This document shows positions 1-8,582 of a DNA stretch of 64,000 bases, in pieces. The DNA comes from Peribacillus sp. FSL H8-0477 (GTDB lineage: Bacteria > Bacillota > Bacilli > Bacillales > DSM-1321): NCBI RefSeq assembly GCF_038002765.1, contig NZ_JBBODE010000002.1, positions 1,240,001 to 1,304,000 of the forward strand, in the 5' to 3' direction. The notes beneath the pieces were generated by a model that was given only the letters and a program-made list of their open reading frames with translations, was not told the DNA's origin and did not search any database. Within the stretch, counting starts at the first letter, position 1. Each line of letters opens with the position of its first letter. Both the position numbers and the translations under genes were made by a program.

Positions 1-2
1 AA

Positions 3-329
3 GGTAAGCCTGAAACAAAGAAACAAAAAGCTGTGATTCAACAGAAAAATAAGAATCAGCAGCCAAAGGCAAACCAAAGCCAACAAATAAATAACCAAAA
101 GACGAAAGAAAATACACGGTCCAGCCAATCAAATCAAAAGAAAAAAGAAACACCTGAAATGTTTATAAATGTAAAAAAAGAGCATCAACCTGACAAGAAA
201 GAAGAGCAAAGAAACAAACCAATTCATCCTAAGAAACAGAGTGACTATGCCCCTGATAAACGGATGAAAGGGGAACATAATCAAAATGAAAGAGGAAATG
301 AAAAACGAGAATATCGAACGCCGCATTAA
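3..329 (+). CDS. C-terminal part of an N/Q/K-rich hydrophilic protein (truncated by window edge)
   Basis: The frame is open from the first bases of the window and ends at a TAA at 327-329, so this is the tail of a longer gene whose start lies upstream. The visible ~108 residues are almost entirely Lys, Gln, Asn, Glu, Arg and Ser, with no hydrophobic core, no cysteine and no membrane segment, which suggests a disordered tail. Position 33 is a GTG, but no ribosome binding site precedes it and the frame continues upstream. It lies next to a spore-protein gene, so a spore or coat role is possible, but I do not recognise the family and assign no function. Confidence 0.55.
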   Translation, partial: GKPETKKQKAVIQQKNKNQQPKANQSQQINNQKTKENTRSSQSNQKKKETPEMFINVKKEHQPDKKEEQRNKPIHPKKQSDYAPDKRMKGEHNQNERGNEKREYRTPH

Positions 330-380
330 CATTTCTAATGAAAATAAAGCCAGGGCCATAGGGCAGCCTGGCCAAACTTA

Positions 381-398
381 AAGTCCTATAAAGGACTT
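381..398 (-). terminator. Short hairpin after sspD (possible terminator)
   Basis: AAGTCC and GGACTT form a 6-bp stem with a 6-nt loop, just past the end of the minus-strand sspD gene. On that strand the stem is followed by TAAGTTT, only a weak U-tract, so this is a tentative call. Confidence 0.35.
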
Positions 399-433
399 AT
401 GATTCGTATTTTATCCAATTTGATATGAAATTT

Positions 434-625
434 TTATTTTCCTTTGAGTTGTTGTTGTGCTTGTTGGACAAGGCGTTTTGTAATTTCACCACCCACTGAT
501 CCATTAGACCGTGCGACTGTATCAGATCCAAGTTGAACACCAAATTCTTGAGCAATCTCGTATTTTATGGAATCAAGAGCTTGTTCAATTCCTGGGACTA
601 AAAGTTTGTTACGGCTGTTAGCCAT
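434..625 (-). CDS. sspD: Alpha/beta-type small acid-soluble spore protein
   Basis: A 63-residue member of the alpha/beta SASP family. These proteins coat and protect DNA in the dormant spore and are degraded by the Gpr protease at germination. The N-terminal half carries the Gpr cleavage context YEIAQEFG, and the C-terminal half has the signature around [12 protein letters not shown] followed by a Gln-rich tail. Length matches the family (60-70 aa). The ATG follows AGGGAGAG at good spacing. It is monocistronic and would be expected to be transcribed in the forespore by sigma G. Its place immediately before ktrD matches sspD in B. subtilis, which is why I use that symbol, although alpha/beta SASPs are hard to tell apart by sequence alone. 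Confidence 0.9.
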   Translation of the reverse strand: MANSRNKLLVPGIEQALDSIKYEIAQEFGVQLGSDTVARSNGSVGGEITKRLVQQAQQQLKGK

Positions 626-653
626 GTTGATCTCTCCCTGCTTATTTTTGTTA

Positions 654-682
654 CAGTAGTTAGCTACTGTCTTTTTATTATG
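654..682 (-). promoter_or_regulatory. sspD upstream region: sigma-G-like -10 and overlapping hairpin
   Basis: On the minus strand CATAATA at 682-676 matches the sigma G -10 consensus CATAHTA. A clear -35 is not visible. Just downstream, 654-671 form a perfect stem (ACAGTAG / CTACTGT, loop TTAG) that would overlap the transcription start or early leader. The forespore promoter is inferred from the gene type. Confidence 0.3.
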
Positions 683-891
683 GGAAGAATATAGTTTTTT
701 AACCTGTGTTTGAATTGATTTTCAATGGAAACACATCCTTATTAAAGCAAACCTTAATCATTACTTGATTCAATCCATTCTTCTTTTAAAAGAACATTAG
801 ACAAATCTGGATAGGAACAGTAAAATGTAAGTGATTTGCTGCTAGGAAAAAATGAATAGATCAAACCTTAGCAGATGGAAAGGAACATCCT

Positions 892-2247
892 ATGTGGGTT
901 AAATTTAAAAAAAGATTGGCTAAACTGAGCCCGGTCCAAATCATTACTGGTTATTATTTTGCAGCAGTAAGTATTTCTACCATCTTGTTAAGTCTGCCGG
1001 TTGCCACCAAGTCTGGGGTTCAATGGACCTTTATAGATGCACTCTTCACGGCTGTCAGTGCGGTCAGTGTAACGGGTTTAAGTGTTGTGAATACAGTTGA
1101 TACATTTAGTGTTACTGGAATATTTTTCCTTATGTTTATTCTTCAGTTTGGCGGGATTGGAATCATGTCTTTAGGGACATTTTTTTGGCTCCTATTACGC
1201 AAAAAGATTGGATTAAAGGAACGTCAATTAATCATGACGGATCAGAACCAAACACAACTTTCCGGTTCAGTAAAGTTGTTGATCGAATTAATTAAAATAT
1301 TTCTAATCATTGAGTTTATCGGTGCAATTGTTTTGGGTATTCATTTTCTTAGTTATTATGTTGATTGGCGGGAAGCATTTCTTCACGGATTGTTCTTATC
1401 CATCAGTTCGACAACGAATGCTGGGTTCGATATTACTGGGTTATCCATGATACCCTATCATGGAGACTATTTTATTCAGTTTGTCTCTATCCTACTTCTA
1501 ACATTAGGAGCAATAGGTTTCCCGGTCTTAATTGAAATAAAGGATTTTCTTTCAAGCCGTGATCGAACCTATAAGTTCAGATTTTCTTTGTTTACAAAAA
1601 TCACATCAGTGACTTTTTTGTCCCTTGTTGTTGCTGGTACAGTACTCATTATATTACTTGAATTTAAAGGGTTTTTTGTTGGTAAAAGCTGGCATGAAAC
1701 TTTCTTCTATTCGTTATTTATGTCCTCCAATACAAGGAGTGGTGGGCTGGCCACAATGGATGTGAGTGAATTTTCAGAAGCAACACTGCTTGTTATGAGT
1801 GGGATGATGTTTATTGGGGCTTCTCCGAGCTCTGTTGGCGGCGGAATTCGTACCACAACTTTCGCTGTAATGGTTTTATTTCTTTGGAATTATGCTCGTG
1901 GAAGAAAAACCATCAAAGTATTCAATCGTGAAATATATGAAGATGATATACATAAGGCAACGGCTGTTATGATGGGGGGGATCGTCCTTTGTACGGTTTC
2001 TACTTTTATCCTCTCTATTACAGAACAATTATCTTTAACAGACATCTTATTTGAGGTGTGTTCTGCCTTTGGATCCGTCGGATTATCAACGGGTGTTACG
2101 CCTGATCTAAGTAATATTGGGAAATTTGTTATTATGGTTTTGATGTTTATCGGACGGGTAGGGATTACCTCTTTTCTCTTAATATTAGGAAGACGGGAGA
2201 AAACAGATAATTACCATTATCCAAAAGAAAAAATCATTGTTGGATAG
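892..2247 (+). CDS. ktrD: Ktr potassium uptake system, membrane channel subunit
   Basis: A 451-residue membrane protein of the TrkH/KtrB superfamily, which conducts K+ when paired with a cytosolic RCK ring. Four repeats of the helix-pore-helix unit are visible through their selectivity-filter segments: SVTGLSV (~60), TNAGFD (~178), NTRSGG (~284) and SVGLSTG (~397). Length is normal for KtrB/KtrD (~445-450 aa). The ATG follows GGAAAGGAAC. It sits alone between sspD and a strong terminator, the ktrD position in B. subtilis, so it is more likely KtrD (low affinity, partner KtrC) than KtrB. A ktrC gene lies at 57,143. K+ import by Ktr systems is inhibited when cyclic di-AMP binds the RCK partner. 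Confidence 0.9.
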   Translation: MWVKFKKRLAKLSPVQIITGYYFAAVSISTILLSLPVATKSGVQWTFIDALFTAVSAVSVTGLSVVNTVDTFSVTGIFFLMFILQFGGIGIMSLGTFFWLLLRKKIGLKERQLIMTDQNQTQLSGSVKLLIELIKIFLIIEFIGAIVLGIHFLSYYVDWREAFLHGLFLSISSTTNAGFDITGLSMIPYHGDYFIQFVSILLLTLGAIGFPVLIEIKDFLSSRDRTYKFRFSLFTKITSVTFLSLVVAGTVLIILLEFKGFFVGKSWHETFFYSLFMSSNTRSGGLATMDVSEFSEATLLVMSGMMFIGASPSSVGGGIRTTTFAVMVLFLWNYARGRKTIKVFNREIYEDDIHKATAVMMGGIVLCTVSTFILSITEQLSLTDILFEVCSAFGSVGLSTGVTPDLSNIGKFVIMVLMFIGRVGITSFLLILGRREKTDNYHYPKEKIIVG

Positions 2248-2260
2248 TAAAGGTCTAAAG

Positions 2261-2316
2261 AAAAAGATTGCTTTTCTCCAGTCCAAGTTTGGATGGGGAA
2301 AAGCAATCTTTTTTTA
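2261..2316 (+). terminator. Rho-independent terminator after ktrD
   Basis: A 16-bp inverted repeat (AAAAAGATTGCTTTTC and its complement) around a 21-nt loop ends in a run of T. This isolates ktrD from the next operon. Confidence 0.85.
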
Positions 2317-2364
2317 TAAAGCATACCCAGAAAAAGAGTCAATTTAAATAATTCCTTTAAAATA

Positions 2365-2380
2365 AAGGAAACGCTTACAT
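2365..2380 (+). promoter_or_regulatory. cre-like site (CcpA) upstream of the acyl-CoA dehydrogenase operon
   Basis: AAGGAAACGCTTACAT matches the cre consensus WTGNAARCGNWWNCAW at all constrained positions except the second. It lies just upstream of a TATAAT (-10) at 2392-2397, overlapping the expected -35, where CcpA with HPr(Ser-P) would block transcription in rich sugar. The site match is seen; repression is inferred. Confidence 0.6.
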
Positions 2381-2391
2381 TAAGAGAGAAT

Positions 2392-2413
2392 TATAATCTA
2401 ACTAGTCTGTTAG
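2392..2413 (+). promoter_or_regulatory. -10 element and CTAAC-N6-GTTAG inverted repeat before the operon
   Basis: TATAAT at 2392-2397 is followed directly by CTAAC (2398-2402) and GTTAG (2409-2413), an inverted repeat covering the likely transcription start. The size and position fit a TetR-type operator. No regulator gene lies in this cluster, so the cognate protein is unknown. Confidence 0.45.
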
Positions 2414-2431
2414 TAATAGAAGGGGGAGAAA

Positions 2432-3664
2432 TTGTTGGATTTTTTATATTCAGAGAAAACGCTTAAATTACGGGAAAAACTCGAACAGTTTATGAATGAG
2501 CATGTTTATCCAAATGAAAAAACGTATCTTGATCAGTTAAATCAAGGAGATTCTCGTTGGAATAGTATTCCGCCTATTATGAGTGAATTGACAGAAAGAG
2601 CGAAAAAAGCCGGATTATGGAACCTGTTTTTACCAGAAAGTGAGTACGGAGCAGGACTTACTAACCTTGAATATGCTCCACTATGTGAACTTATGGGTCG
2701 GTCCATGATTGGACCTGAGGTCTTTAATTGCAGTGCACCTGATACAGGGAATATGGAGGTTCTTGTTCGGTATGGGAGTGATAGGCAGAAGCTTCAATGG
2801 CTTCAACCGCTATTAAATGGGGAAATACGATCTTGTTTTTCAATGACTGAACCAGATATTGCTTCCTCAGATGCTGCGAATATTGAAGCACGCATTGAGA
2901 AAGAGGGCGATGAGTATGTAATAAACGGACGTAAGTGGTGGTCGTCTGGTGCTGGTGATCCGCGTTGCAAAATTGCGATCGTGATGGGTAAAAGTGATCC
3001 CAATGCTAGCCGTTATGAACAGCAATCCATGATTCTTGTTCCTTTGGATACACCTGGTGTGACAATTGAAAGGCTTCTCCCTGTTTTCGGTTATGATCAT
3101 GCACCACATGGACACGCTGAAATATCTTTTGAAAATGTGAGAGTTCCAGCAGAAAATATTATTTGGGGAGAAGGAAAAGGTTTTGCTATCGCACAAGGCA
3201 GATTGGGACCTGGACGAATTCATCATTGCATGAGGTTAATAGGTGCTGCAGAACAAGCTCTAGAAACTTTATGTAAGCGGATACAAAAAAGAGAGGCCTT
3301 TGGAAAACCTTTGGCTAAGCAAGGTGTGATTCTTGAATGGGTGGCGGATTCTCGAATTGAAATTGAACAAGCAAGACTGTTAACCCTCAAAGCAGCTTAT
3401 ATGATGGATACAGTAGGTAATAAAGAAGCAAAAGCAGAAATTGCTATGATTAAAGTCGTTGCTCCATCGATGGCCCTACGGGTGATTGATCGAGCTATTC
3501 AAGCACTAGGAGGTGCAGGTGTATCAGCGGACTTCCCGCTTGCTGCTCAATGGGCAAATGCGCGAACACTGCGCCTCGCAGATGGACCAGATGAAGTGCA
3601 TCGTGCACAAGTGGCTAAACTTGAGCTTAAAAAATATGATTCGTATAAGAAAGTTGAGGCCTAA
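2432..3664 (+). CDS. Acyl-CoA dehydrogenase, ACAD10/ACAD11 type
   Basis: FAD-dependent acyl-CoA dehydrogenase of 410 residues. It closely resembles the dehydrogenase domain of human ACAD10/ACAD11: [12 protein letters not shown] (~90), [14 protein letters not shown] (~135), [12 protein letters not shown] (~168), [14 protein letters not shown] (~250) and [10 protein letters not shown] (~382) are hallmarks. In this subfamily the enzyme handles 4-phosphoacyl-CoA intermediates made by an APH-fold kinase, and the kinase is encoded at 6,701 in this operon. TTG starts at 2432 or 2435 follow AGGGGGAG. First gene of the operon, behind a cre-like site. Substrate is inferred from the family; ordinary beta-oxidation of a branched or long acyl-CoA remains possible. 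Confidence 0.85.
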   Translation: MLDFLYSEKTLKLREKLEQFMNEHVYPNEKTYLDQLNQGDSRWNSIPPIMSELTERAKKAGLWNLFLPESEYGAGLTNLEYAPLCELMGRSMIGPEVFNCSAPDTGNMEVLVRYGSDRQKLQWLQPLLNGEIRSCFSMTEPDIASSDAANIEARIEKEGDEYVINGRKWWSSGAGDPRCKIAIVMGKSDPNASRYEQQSMILVPLDTPGVTIERLLPVFGYDHAPHGHAEISFENVRVPAENIIWGEGKGFAIAQGRLGPGRIHHCMRLIGAAEQALETLCKRIQKREAFGKPLAKQGVILEWVADSRIEIEQARLLTLKAAYMMDTVGNKEAKAEIAMIKVVAPSMALRVIDRAIQALGGAGVSADFPLAAQWANARTLRLADGPDEVHRAQVAKLELKKYDSYKKVEA

Positions 3665-3684
3665 GAATAAAGGGGTGATTGAAG

Positions 3685-4458
3685 ATGAAAAGTCTCGAGT
3701 TATTTAATTTGACAGGTAAGACAGCCATTGTAACGGGGGGAGGCAGAGGTTTAGGGGAACAAATAGCGATGGGGTTGGCTGAAGCTGGAGCAAATATTGT
3801 CCTTTGCTCCCGCAAAAAGTCCGCTTGTGATGAAGTTGCCATAAAAATTGAAGAGCTTGGTGTAAAAGCATTGTCACTAACATGTGATGTGACTAAACAA
3901 GAAGATATCCAGCAAGTCATTGAAGAAACCAAAAGAGTTTTTGGTTCAATCGATATCTTAGTTAATAACAGTGGTGCCTCATGGGGAGCTCCAGTTGTTG
4001 ATATGCCCCTAGAAGCTTGGCAGAAGGTACTGAATACGAATGTAACGGGAACGTTCTTAATGTCTCAGGCTGCAGGAAGAGTCATGATTGAACAGGGCGG
4101 AGGGAAAATCATCAATATCGCTTCTACTGCAGGTTTAGGCGGATCCCATCCAGATATCTTGGATGCGATTGGCTATAACACATCCAAAGGAGCAATTATT
4201 ACGTTTACAAAAGACCTGGCTGTAAAATGGGGTCAATATAACATTAATGTTAACGCGATTGCACCTGGATTTTTCCCAACAAAAATGTCTAGGGTCATCA
4301 TTGAACAAGAAAAAGATACGCTGCTTCGTTCTACTCCATTAAAAAGATTTGGAGGAGATGATGATTTAAAAGGCGCCGCATTATTTTTAGCATCCAATGC
4401 ATCCAATTATATTACCGGAGATTGTCTTATTGTGGATGGGGGCAGTCACGCGGGATGA
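3685..4458 (+). CDS. Short-chain dehydrogenase/reductase (classical SDR)
   Basis: NAD(P)(H)-dependent oxidoreductase, 257 aa. It has the Rossmann motif TGGGRGLG (~17-24), NNSG (~95), a catalytic Ser in IASTAG and the YNTSK catalytic motif (YxxxK, ~165). It ends with the usual GDCLIVDGG tail, so all catalytic residues of a FabG-like enzyme are present. ATG at 3685 is preferred over the upstream TTG because AGGGGTGA sits 8 nt before it. It follows the dehydrogenase by ~20 nt. By analogy with the Pseudomonas lva pathway it could interconvert a keto- and hydroxyacyl group, but the substrate cannot be read from sequence. Confidence 0.85.
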   Translation: MKSLELFNLTGKTAIVTGGGRGLGEQIAMGLAEAGANIVLCSRKKSACDEVAIKIEELGVKALSLTCDVTKQEDIQQVIEETKRVFGSIDILVNNSGASWGAPVVDMPLEAWQKVLNTNVTGTFLMSQAAGRVMIEQGGGKIINIASTAGLGGSHPDILDAIGYNTSKGAIITFTKDLAVKWGQYNINVNAIAPGFFPTKMSRVIIEQEKDTLLRSTPLKRFGGDDDLKGAALFLASNASNYITGDCLIVDGGSHAG

Positions 4459-4513
4459 TACTCATTACATTCTCACCTTTTAAAAAATAGAAATGGTGGA
4501 GGTATCAGTAGCA

Positions 4514-6121
4514 ATGAATGAAAAAGTATGGTTATCAAAGTATACGGATTCTATTGAAAAGGAAATAAACATCCCTGACATCAGCTTACCTCAAATTCTC
4601 CTAGATCGAGCTCAGAAATATCCTCAAAATGCTGCAATCACTTTTTATGGCCGGAAAATTACCTATAAGGAATTATACACGGCTTCCATTGCGTTTGCCG
4701 CTTCCTTACAGCGTAAGGGCATTCAAAAAGGAGATAGAGTTGCTATTATGCTTCCGAATTGTCCACAGTATGTCATGGCTTATTATGGTGCTTTGGCAGC
4801 AGGGGCAATTATTACACAAATTAATCCGATGTCCGTTGAACGTGAGCTTGAATACATGTTAGAGGATTCAGGTGCCGAAACAATCGTTGTTTTGGACGGA
4901 TTTTACCCTCTGGTTAAGAAGGTACAGCCTAATGTAAGTTTGAAAAATATAATTGTCGTAAGTCTCCAGCCTTCAGATCGTGATAGTAGTCCAGATCATT
5001 CTTTTGACGAATTTCTGAAACTTGGTCTTGGAAATTTCACACCTGTTGAACTAGATACGGAGCACGATATTGCTGTTTTGCAATACACAGGCGGGACAAC
5101 AGGCCGCTCAAAGGGTGCTATGCTAACACATCGTAATATCTTTGCGAATGTTTTACAGACTTATGAGTTTTTCAAAGAGAGTACCGGAATTGGGAACGAA
5201 CGATTTCTAACCATTATCCCTCTTTTTCATGTCTTTGGGATGAGCTCTGCTATGAACTATTCTATCTATACAGCCAATGATTCCATTATGCTGCCGCGTT
5301 TTGATTTAGAAGAGGTATTGAATACCATTAAGAAGGAGCAGCCAACGATCTTCCCAGGTGTTCCTACCATGTATGTAGCAATCAACAGTCATCCACGCGC
5401 TGAGGAGTATGGAATAAATTCAATTAGAGTCTGCAATAGTGGAAGTGCGCCAATGCCGATTGAGCTGCTTCGTGAGTTTGAGAAGAAGACAGGTTCAAAA
5501 ATTTATGAAGGATACGGACTGACTGAAGCTTCTCCAGCTACACATTGTAACCCTATGTTCGCGGAAAGAAAGCCTGGAAGTGTAGGAATTGGATTTCCAT
5601 CTACGGATTATAAAGTGGTTGATTTGGCCACGGGTACAGAGGAAGTCCCTGTTGGTGAACTAGGAGAATTAATTATTAAAGGACCGCAGATTATGAAAGG
5701 ATACTGGAATATGCCTCAAGAAACTGCCGTGAGCTTGAAAGATGGATGGCTGTACACAGGTGACATCACTCGTGTTGACGAAGAAGGGTACTTATATATC
5801 GTCGATCGGAAAAAAGATCTCATTATTGCGAGCGGTTACAATATTTATCCGAGAGATGTAGAAGAAGTTTTATATGAACATCCTGCTGTACAAGAAGCGG
5901 TAGTCATTGGAGTTCCCGATAAGTACCGGGGAGAAAATGTGAAGGCGATTCTCGTTTTGAAATCCGGCCAATCGGTTGATGAAGTAGAACTAATCGAATT
6001 TTGCCGGCAAAACCTTGCTGCCTATAAAGTACCAAATTCTATAGAGTTCCGTTCGGAGCTTCCAAAAACGAATGTAGGAAAAATACTTCGAAGGGCTCTG
6101 CGTGAGGAAGTTATAAAGTAG
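4514..6121 (+). CDS. AMP-dependent acyl-CoA synthetase/ligase
   Basis: ANL-superfamily ligase of 535 aa that activates a carboxylic acid to its CoA thioester with ATP. Visible motifs are the phosphate-binding loop YTGGTTGRSKGAML (~193), the YEGYGLTEASP motif (~334), GWLYTGDI (~413), the hinge DRKKDLIIASGYNIYP (~430) and the catalytic lysine in PKTNVGKILRR (~520). Length and motifs fit medium/long-chain acyl-CoA ligases. ATG 4514 follows GGTGGAGG; the upstream in-frame ATG at 4493 has no ribosome binding site. This would be the entry step of the operon, feeding CoA esters to the dehydrogenase and SDR. Chain length preference is unknown. Confidence 0.85.
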   Translation: MNEKVWLSKYTDSIEKEINIPDISLPQILLDRAQKYPQNAAITFYGRKITYKELYTASIAFAASLQRKGIQKGDRVAIMLPNCPQYVMAYYGALAAGAIITQINPMSVERELEYMLEDSGAETIVVLDGFYPLVKKVQPNVSLKNIIVVSLQPSDRDSSPDHSFDEFLKLGLGNFTPVELDTEHDIAVLQYTGGTTGRSKGAMLTHRNIFANVLQTYEFFKESTGIGNERFLTIIPLFHVFGMSSAMNYSIYTANDSIMLPRFDLEEVLNTIKKEQPTIFPGVPTMYVAINSHPRAEEYGINSIRVCNSGSAPMPIELLREFEKKTGSKIYEGYGLTEASPATHCNPMFAERKPGSVGIGFPSTDYKVVDLATGTEEVPVGELGELIIKGPQIMKGYWNMPQETAVSLKDGWLYTGDITRVDEEGYLYIVDRKKDLIIASGYNIYPRDVEEVLYEHPAVQEAVVIGVPDKYRGENVKAILVLKSGQSVDEVELIEFCRQNLAAYKVPNSIEFRSELPKTNVGKILRRALREEVIK

Positions 6122-6135
6122 TATAGACGAACTGT

Positions 6136-6167
6136 GCATCTAGGAGAGATTCTCCTGGATGCTTCTT
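6136..6167 (+). terminator. Hairpin with short U-rich tail after the ligase gene
   Basis: A 12-bp stem with one G-T pair (GCATCTAGGAGA / TCTCCTGGATGC, loop GAT) is followed by TTCTT. It may be a partial terminator that sets the ratio of upstream to downstream genes; the next gene starts 108 nt later with its own strong ribosome binding site. Confidence 0.55.
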
Positions 6168-6274
6168 AATCTCTCCATTTTCAGCTAATGGTTTCATGCC
6201 GAAGAGACTTCTTCAAATCGAGAGAGTGTCACCTATTTCTAATGGGGGTTCTGGGATAAAAGGAGGATAGCGAT

Positions 6275-6679
6275 ATGAATGAAATTCAGGTAAGTGTACG
6301 ATTTAGTGAAACTGATGCGCTTGGACATGTGAACAATACTAGTTACTTTATCTATTTAGAGGAAGCTAGGATTAAGTTCTTTGAAACGGTTCGTGCAGGA
6401 CTAGATGAAGCCGATTGCTCCTTTATTCTTGCATCAATAAAATGCGATTTTATTAACCAGGCATATTTTAATCAATTATTGACGGTAAAAACATGTGTGA
6501 ACAGAATAGGGACAAAAAGTTTTGATTTGGAACAAGATATCGTCTGTTCGCAAACAAATCAGCTGATAGGCAGGAGTCAGTCCGTATTGGTGAATTTTGA
6601 TTTCAAGAAACAAAAAAGCATCGTTCTATCCGATTCTTTAAGAGAAAAGCTGGATAAAAAAATCGTAATTAAGAATTGA
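6275..6679 (+). CDS. Hot-dog fold acyl-CoA thioesterase (4HBT/YbgC-like)
   Basis: 134-residue single hot-dog domain. The N-terminus reads RFSETDALGHVNNTSYFIYLEE, which contains the 4-hydroxybenzoyl-CoA thioesterase/YbgC signature D-x-x-G-H-V-N-N with the catalytic Asp. Such enzymes hydrolyse acyl-CoA esters as cytosolic tetramers or dimers. ATG 6275 follows AGGAGGATAG. It lies between the acyl-CoA ligase and the kinase, so it may release CoA from a dead-end intermediate or act as housekeeping for the pathway. Substrate not determinable from sequence. Confidence 0.8.
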   Translation: MNEIQVSVRFSETDALGHVNNTSYFIYLEEARIKFFETVRAGLDEADCSFILASIKCDFINQAYFNQLLTVKTCVNRIGTKSFDLEQDIVCSQTNQLIGRSQSVLVNFDFKKQKSIVLSDSLREKLDKKIVIKN

Positions 6680-6700
6680 TTGTACAGGAGGAGAAAATGT

Positions 6701-7771
6701 ATGCAGCATCCGCTTACGAGTGATACAGCAGCTGTTCGTTTGGGAGAAGAGCTGCCGTATAAAGAGTTAGAATTGTTTTTAAGAAGCAAGCTTGAACATC
6801 TGCCTGCCGATATACTCGAAGTTCAGCAGTTTCCAGCGGGCCATTCGAATTTGACGTACCAGTTGAAAATGGGTAAATGGGAAGCTGTGTTAAGAAGACC
6901 GCCGCATGGTCCAGTTGCACCAAAGGCACACGATATGCAAAGAGAATATAAAATTATATCGAGTCTTCAACCCCTTTTTTCACCTGCGCCTAAACCCATT
7001 CTTTTTTCTAATGATCAATCAATTATCGGGAGTCCCTTTTTCTTAATGGAAAGAAAAAGAGGCTTGGTAATAGACGGAACATTTCCCAAGGGTATAGAGC
7101 CAACCGCTGAAATGAATAGGCGGATTTCAGAAATTATGGTATCCAAATTAGTTGAACTACACGCTATTCCCTTTCAACAAACTTCTTTGCTTGAAATTAC
7201 TAAGCCTGAGGGATTTATGGAACGCCAGGTGCACGGCTGGATTAGACGCTATGAACGGGTGAAAACGGATGAAAATCCCGCTGTTGTTCCACTTGCAAAG
7301 TGGCTGACAGCTAACATTCCTAAACGGCATGAATTTGCGGTCATTCATTATGATTATAAATTGAATAATATGATGTTTAACGAAGATTTCACCAGTATGG
7401 AAGGGCTTTTTGATTGGGAAATGGCAACAATTGGCGACCCCCTCGCTGACTTGGGAGTCGCACTGGGTTACTGGATCGGTAAGAGTGATCCAACAATTAT
7501 TCAAAATGGACCCGGCAGATCGGTTACAATGTTGGATGGTTTTCTTGACCGAAGTGAATTTATCAATCTGTATGCAAGAAAAAGCGGTCGGGACGTCACA
7601 CATATTAATTTTTACCTAGCCTTTGCTTTCTTTAAGTTGGCTGGAATTTGTCAACAAATTTTTTATCGATATAAATTGGGGCAAACAGATGATCCGCGAT
7701 TTGCCTCGCTCAATGAATATGTAAATAGTCTGATGATTCATGGGTTATCGATTATTGAAGGTGAGCTTTGA
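6701..7771 (+). CDS. APH-fold kinase, LvaA / ACAD10-11 kinase-domain type
   Basis: Aminoglycoside-phosphotransferase-fold protein, 356 aa. Matches to the kinase half of human ACAD10/11 include FPAGHSNLTY (~43), LRRPPHGPVAPKAHDMQREY (~65) and the catalytic loop HYDYKLNN (H-x-D-x4-N) followed by the metal-binding DWEMATIGDPLADLG (~235). In animals this domain is fused to the dehydrogenase found here at 2,432; in this genome the two are separate genes. In the lva and ACAD10/11 pathways the kinase phosphorylates the hydroxyl of a 4-hydroxyacyl-CoA. ATG 6701 is chosen because GGAGGAG lies 8 nt upstream. The gene ends 1 nt before comB. An antibiotic-resistance role is unlikely given this context. 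Confidence 0.85.
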   Translation: MQHPLTSDTAAVRLGEELPYKELELFLRSKLEHLPADILEVQQFPAGHSNLTYQLKMGKWEAVLRRPPHGPVAPKAHDMQREYKIISSLQPLFSPAPKPILFSNDQSIIGSPFFLMERKRGLVIDGTFPKGIEPTAEMNRRISEIMVSKLVELHAIPFQQTSLLEITKPEGFMERQVHGWIRRYERVKTDENPAVVPLAKWLTANIPKRHEFAVIHYDYKLNNMMFNEDFTSMEGLFDWEMATIGDPLADLGVALGYWIGKSDPTIIQNGPGRSVTMLDGFLDRSEFINLYARKSGRDVTHINFYLAFAFFKLAGICQQIFYRYKLGQTDDPRFASLNEYVNSLMIHGLSIIEGEL

Positions 7772-7772
7772 T

Positions 7773-8534
7773 ATGGCTGTAAGAAAGGTACATGTGTTAA
7801 TGAAAAAAGAGGACATTCACGCAGAAAAGATCGCATGTAATAAGGTGGTAGTAGTCCTCGATATCCTTTTAGCTACTACTTCTATTGTCAGCGCACTAGA
7901 TAATGGAGCTATACAAGTCATCCCCGTCATCGATGCAGAGGAAGGGGTGCGGATATCTCAGCAAATTGCAGCCGACCGTTTTATTTTAGCTGGAGAACTA
8001 GATGCAAAACCACTTGAAGGATTTAGGTATCCTAATCCGCTTGAACTCAATAAAGAGGTGAAGGGGAAGACATTAATCCTTTCTACTACGAATGGTACGA
8101 TAGCACTTAGGAAAAGTAATGCAGCTGGAAAAGTATATATTTCAAGCTTGTTAAATAATTTTTTTGTAGCCCAAACGACTTTGAAAGAAGATCCTGAACA
8201 AACCATTGTCATTGTTTGTTCAGGAAATGCGGGTGAAGTAAGCCTTGAAGACTTCTATGGTGCTGGTCACTTTGTCTCTTGTCTGCTTGAACAGACATCT
8301 GTTAGCCTGAAACTTTCGGATGCCGCACTTTCCGCACTGTCTTTTTATCGTGGTTGGCAGGGAGACGCAGCTCATGCCTTGCAATCGTCTAAGGTAGGCA
8401 GGCTTTTGTATAAACACAGCCGTGAAGTATTGTCCTTTGCAGCTGATAAGGGAAGCGTACATATGGCTCCTATGCTCATCAATGGCGTGATTACAAATAC
8501 GTCAGGTGTTGAGTTGCGTACAGATCGTTTATAA
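7773..8534 (+). CDS. comB: ComB-family 2-phosphosulfolactate phosphatase
   Basis: 253-residue protein of the ComB family, Mg-dependent phosphatases that convert 2-phospho-3-sulfolactate to 3-sulfolactate (coenzyme M synthesis in archaea, sulfolactate in spores). Family-typical stretches are VVVLDILLATTSIV (~21), FILAGELDAKPLEGF, LSTTNGTIAL (~98) and a Glu/Asp-rich ECSGNAGE-like segment reading VCSGNAGEVSLEDFYGAG (~150). The start at 7773, 1 nt after the kinase stop, is preceded by GAAGGTGA and implies tight coupling. It is odd here: no phosphosulfolactate synthase gene is nearby and all neighbours are acyl-CoA genes. It might act on another phospho-hydroxy acid produced by the adjacent kinase; that is speculation. 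Confidence 0.8.
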   Translation: MAVRKVHVLMKKEDIHAEKIACNKVVVVLDILLATTSIVSALDNGAIQVIPVIDAEEGVRISQQIAADRFILAGELDAKPLEGFRYPNPLELNKEVKGKTLILSTTNGTIALRKSNAAGKVYISSLLNNFFVAQTTLKEDPEQTIVIVCSGNAGEVSLEDFYGAGHFVSCLLEQTSVSLKLSDAALSALSFYRGWQGDAAHALQSSKVGRLLYKHSREVLSFAADKGSVHMAPMLINGVITNTSGVELRTDRL

Positions 8535-8582
8535 AAGGGGATCAGTCCTCGGTCTCCAGATTAGGTAAAGGAGGAAAAAGGT

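Noticed and set aside
2867..3226. Antisense frames opposite the acyl-CoA dehydrogenase and other well-identified genes
   Set aside because: They are frame shadows without ribosome binding sites or recognisable domains.
6701..7771. Aminoglycoside resistance gene
   Set aside because: The fold is APH, but sequence and operon context match the ACAD10/11 and LvaA kinase group.
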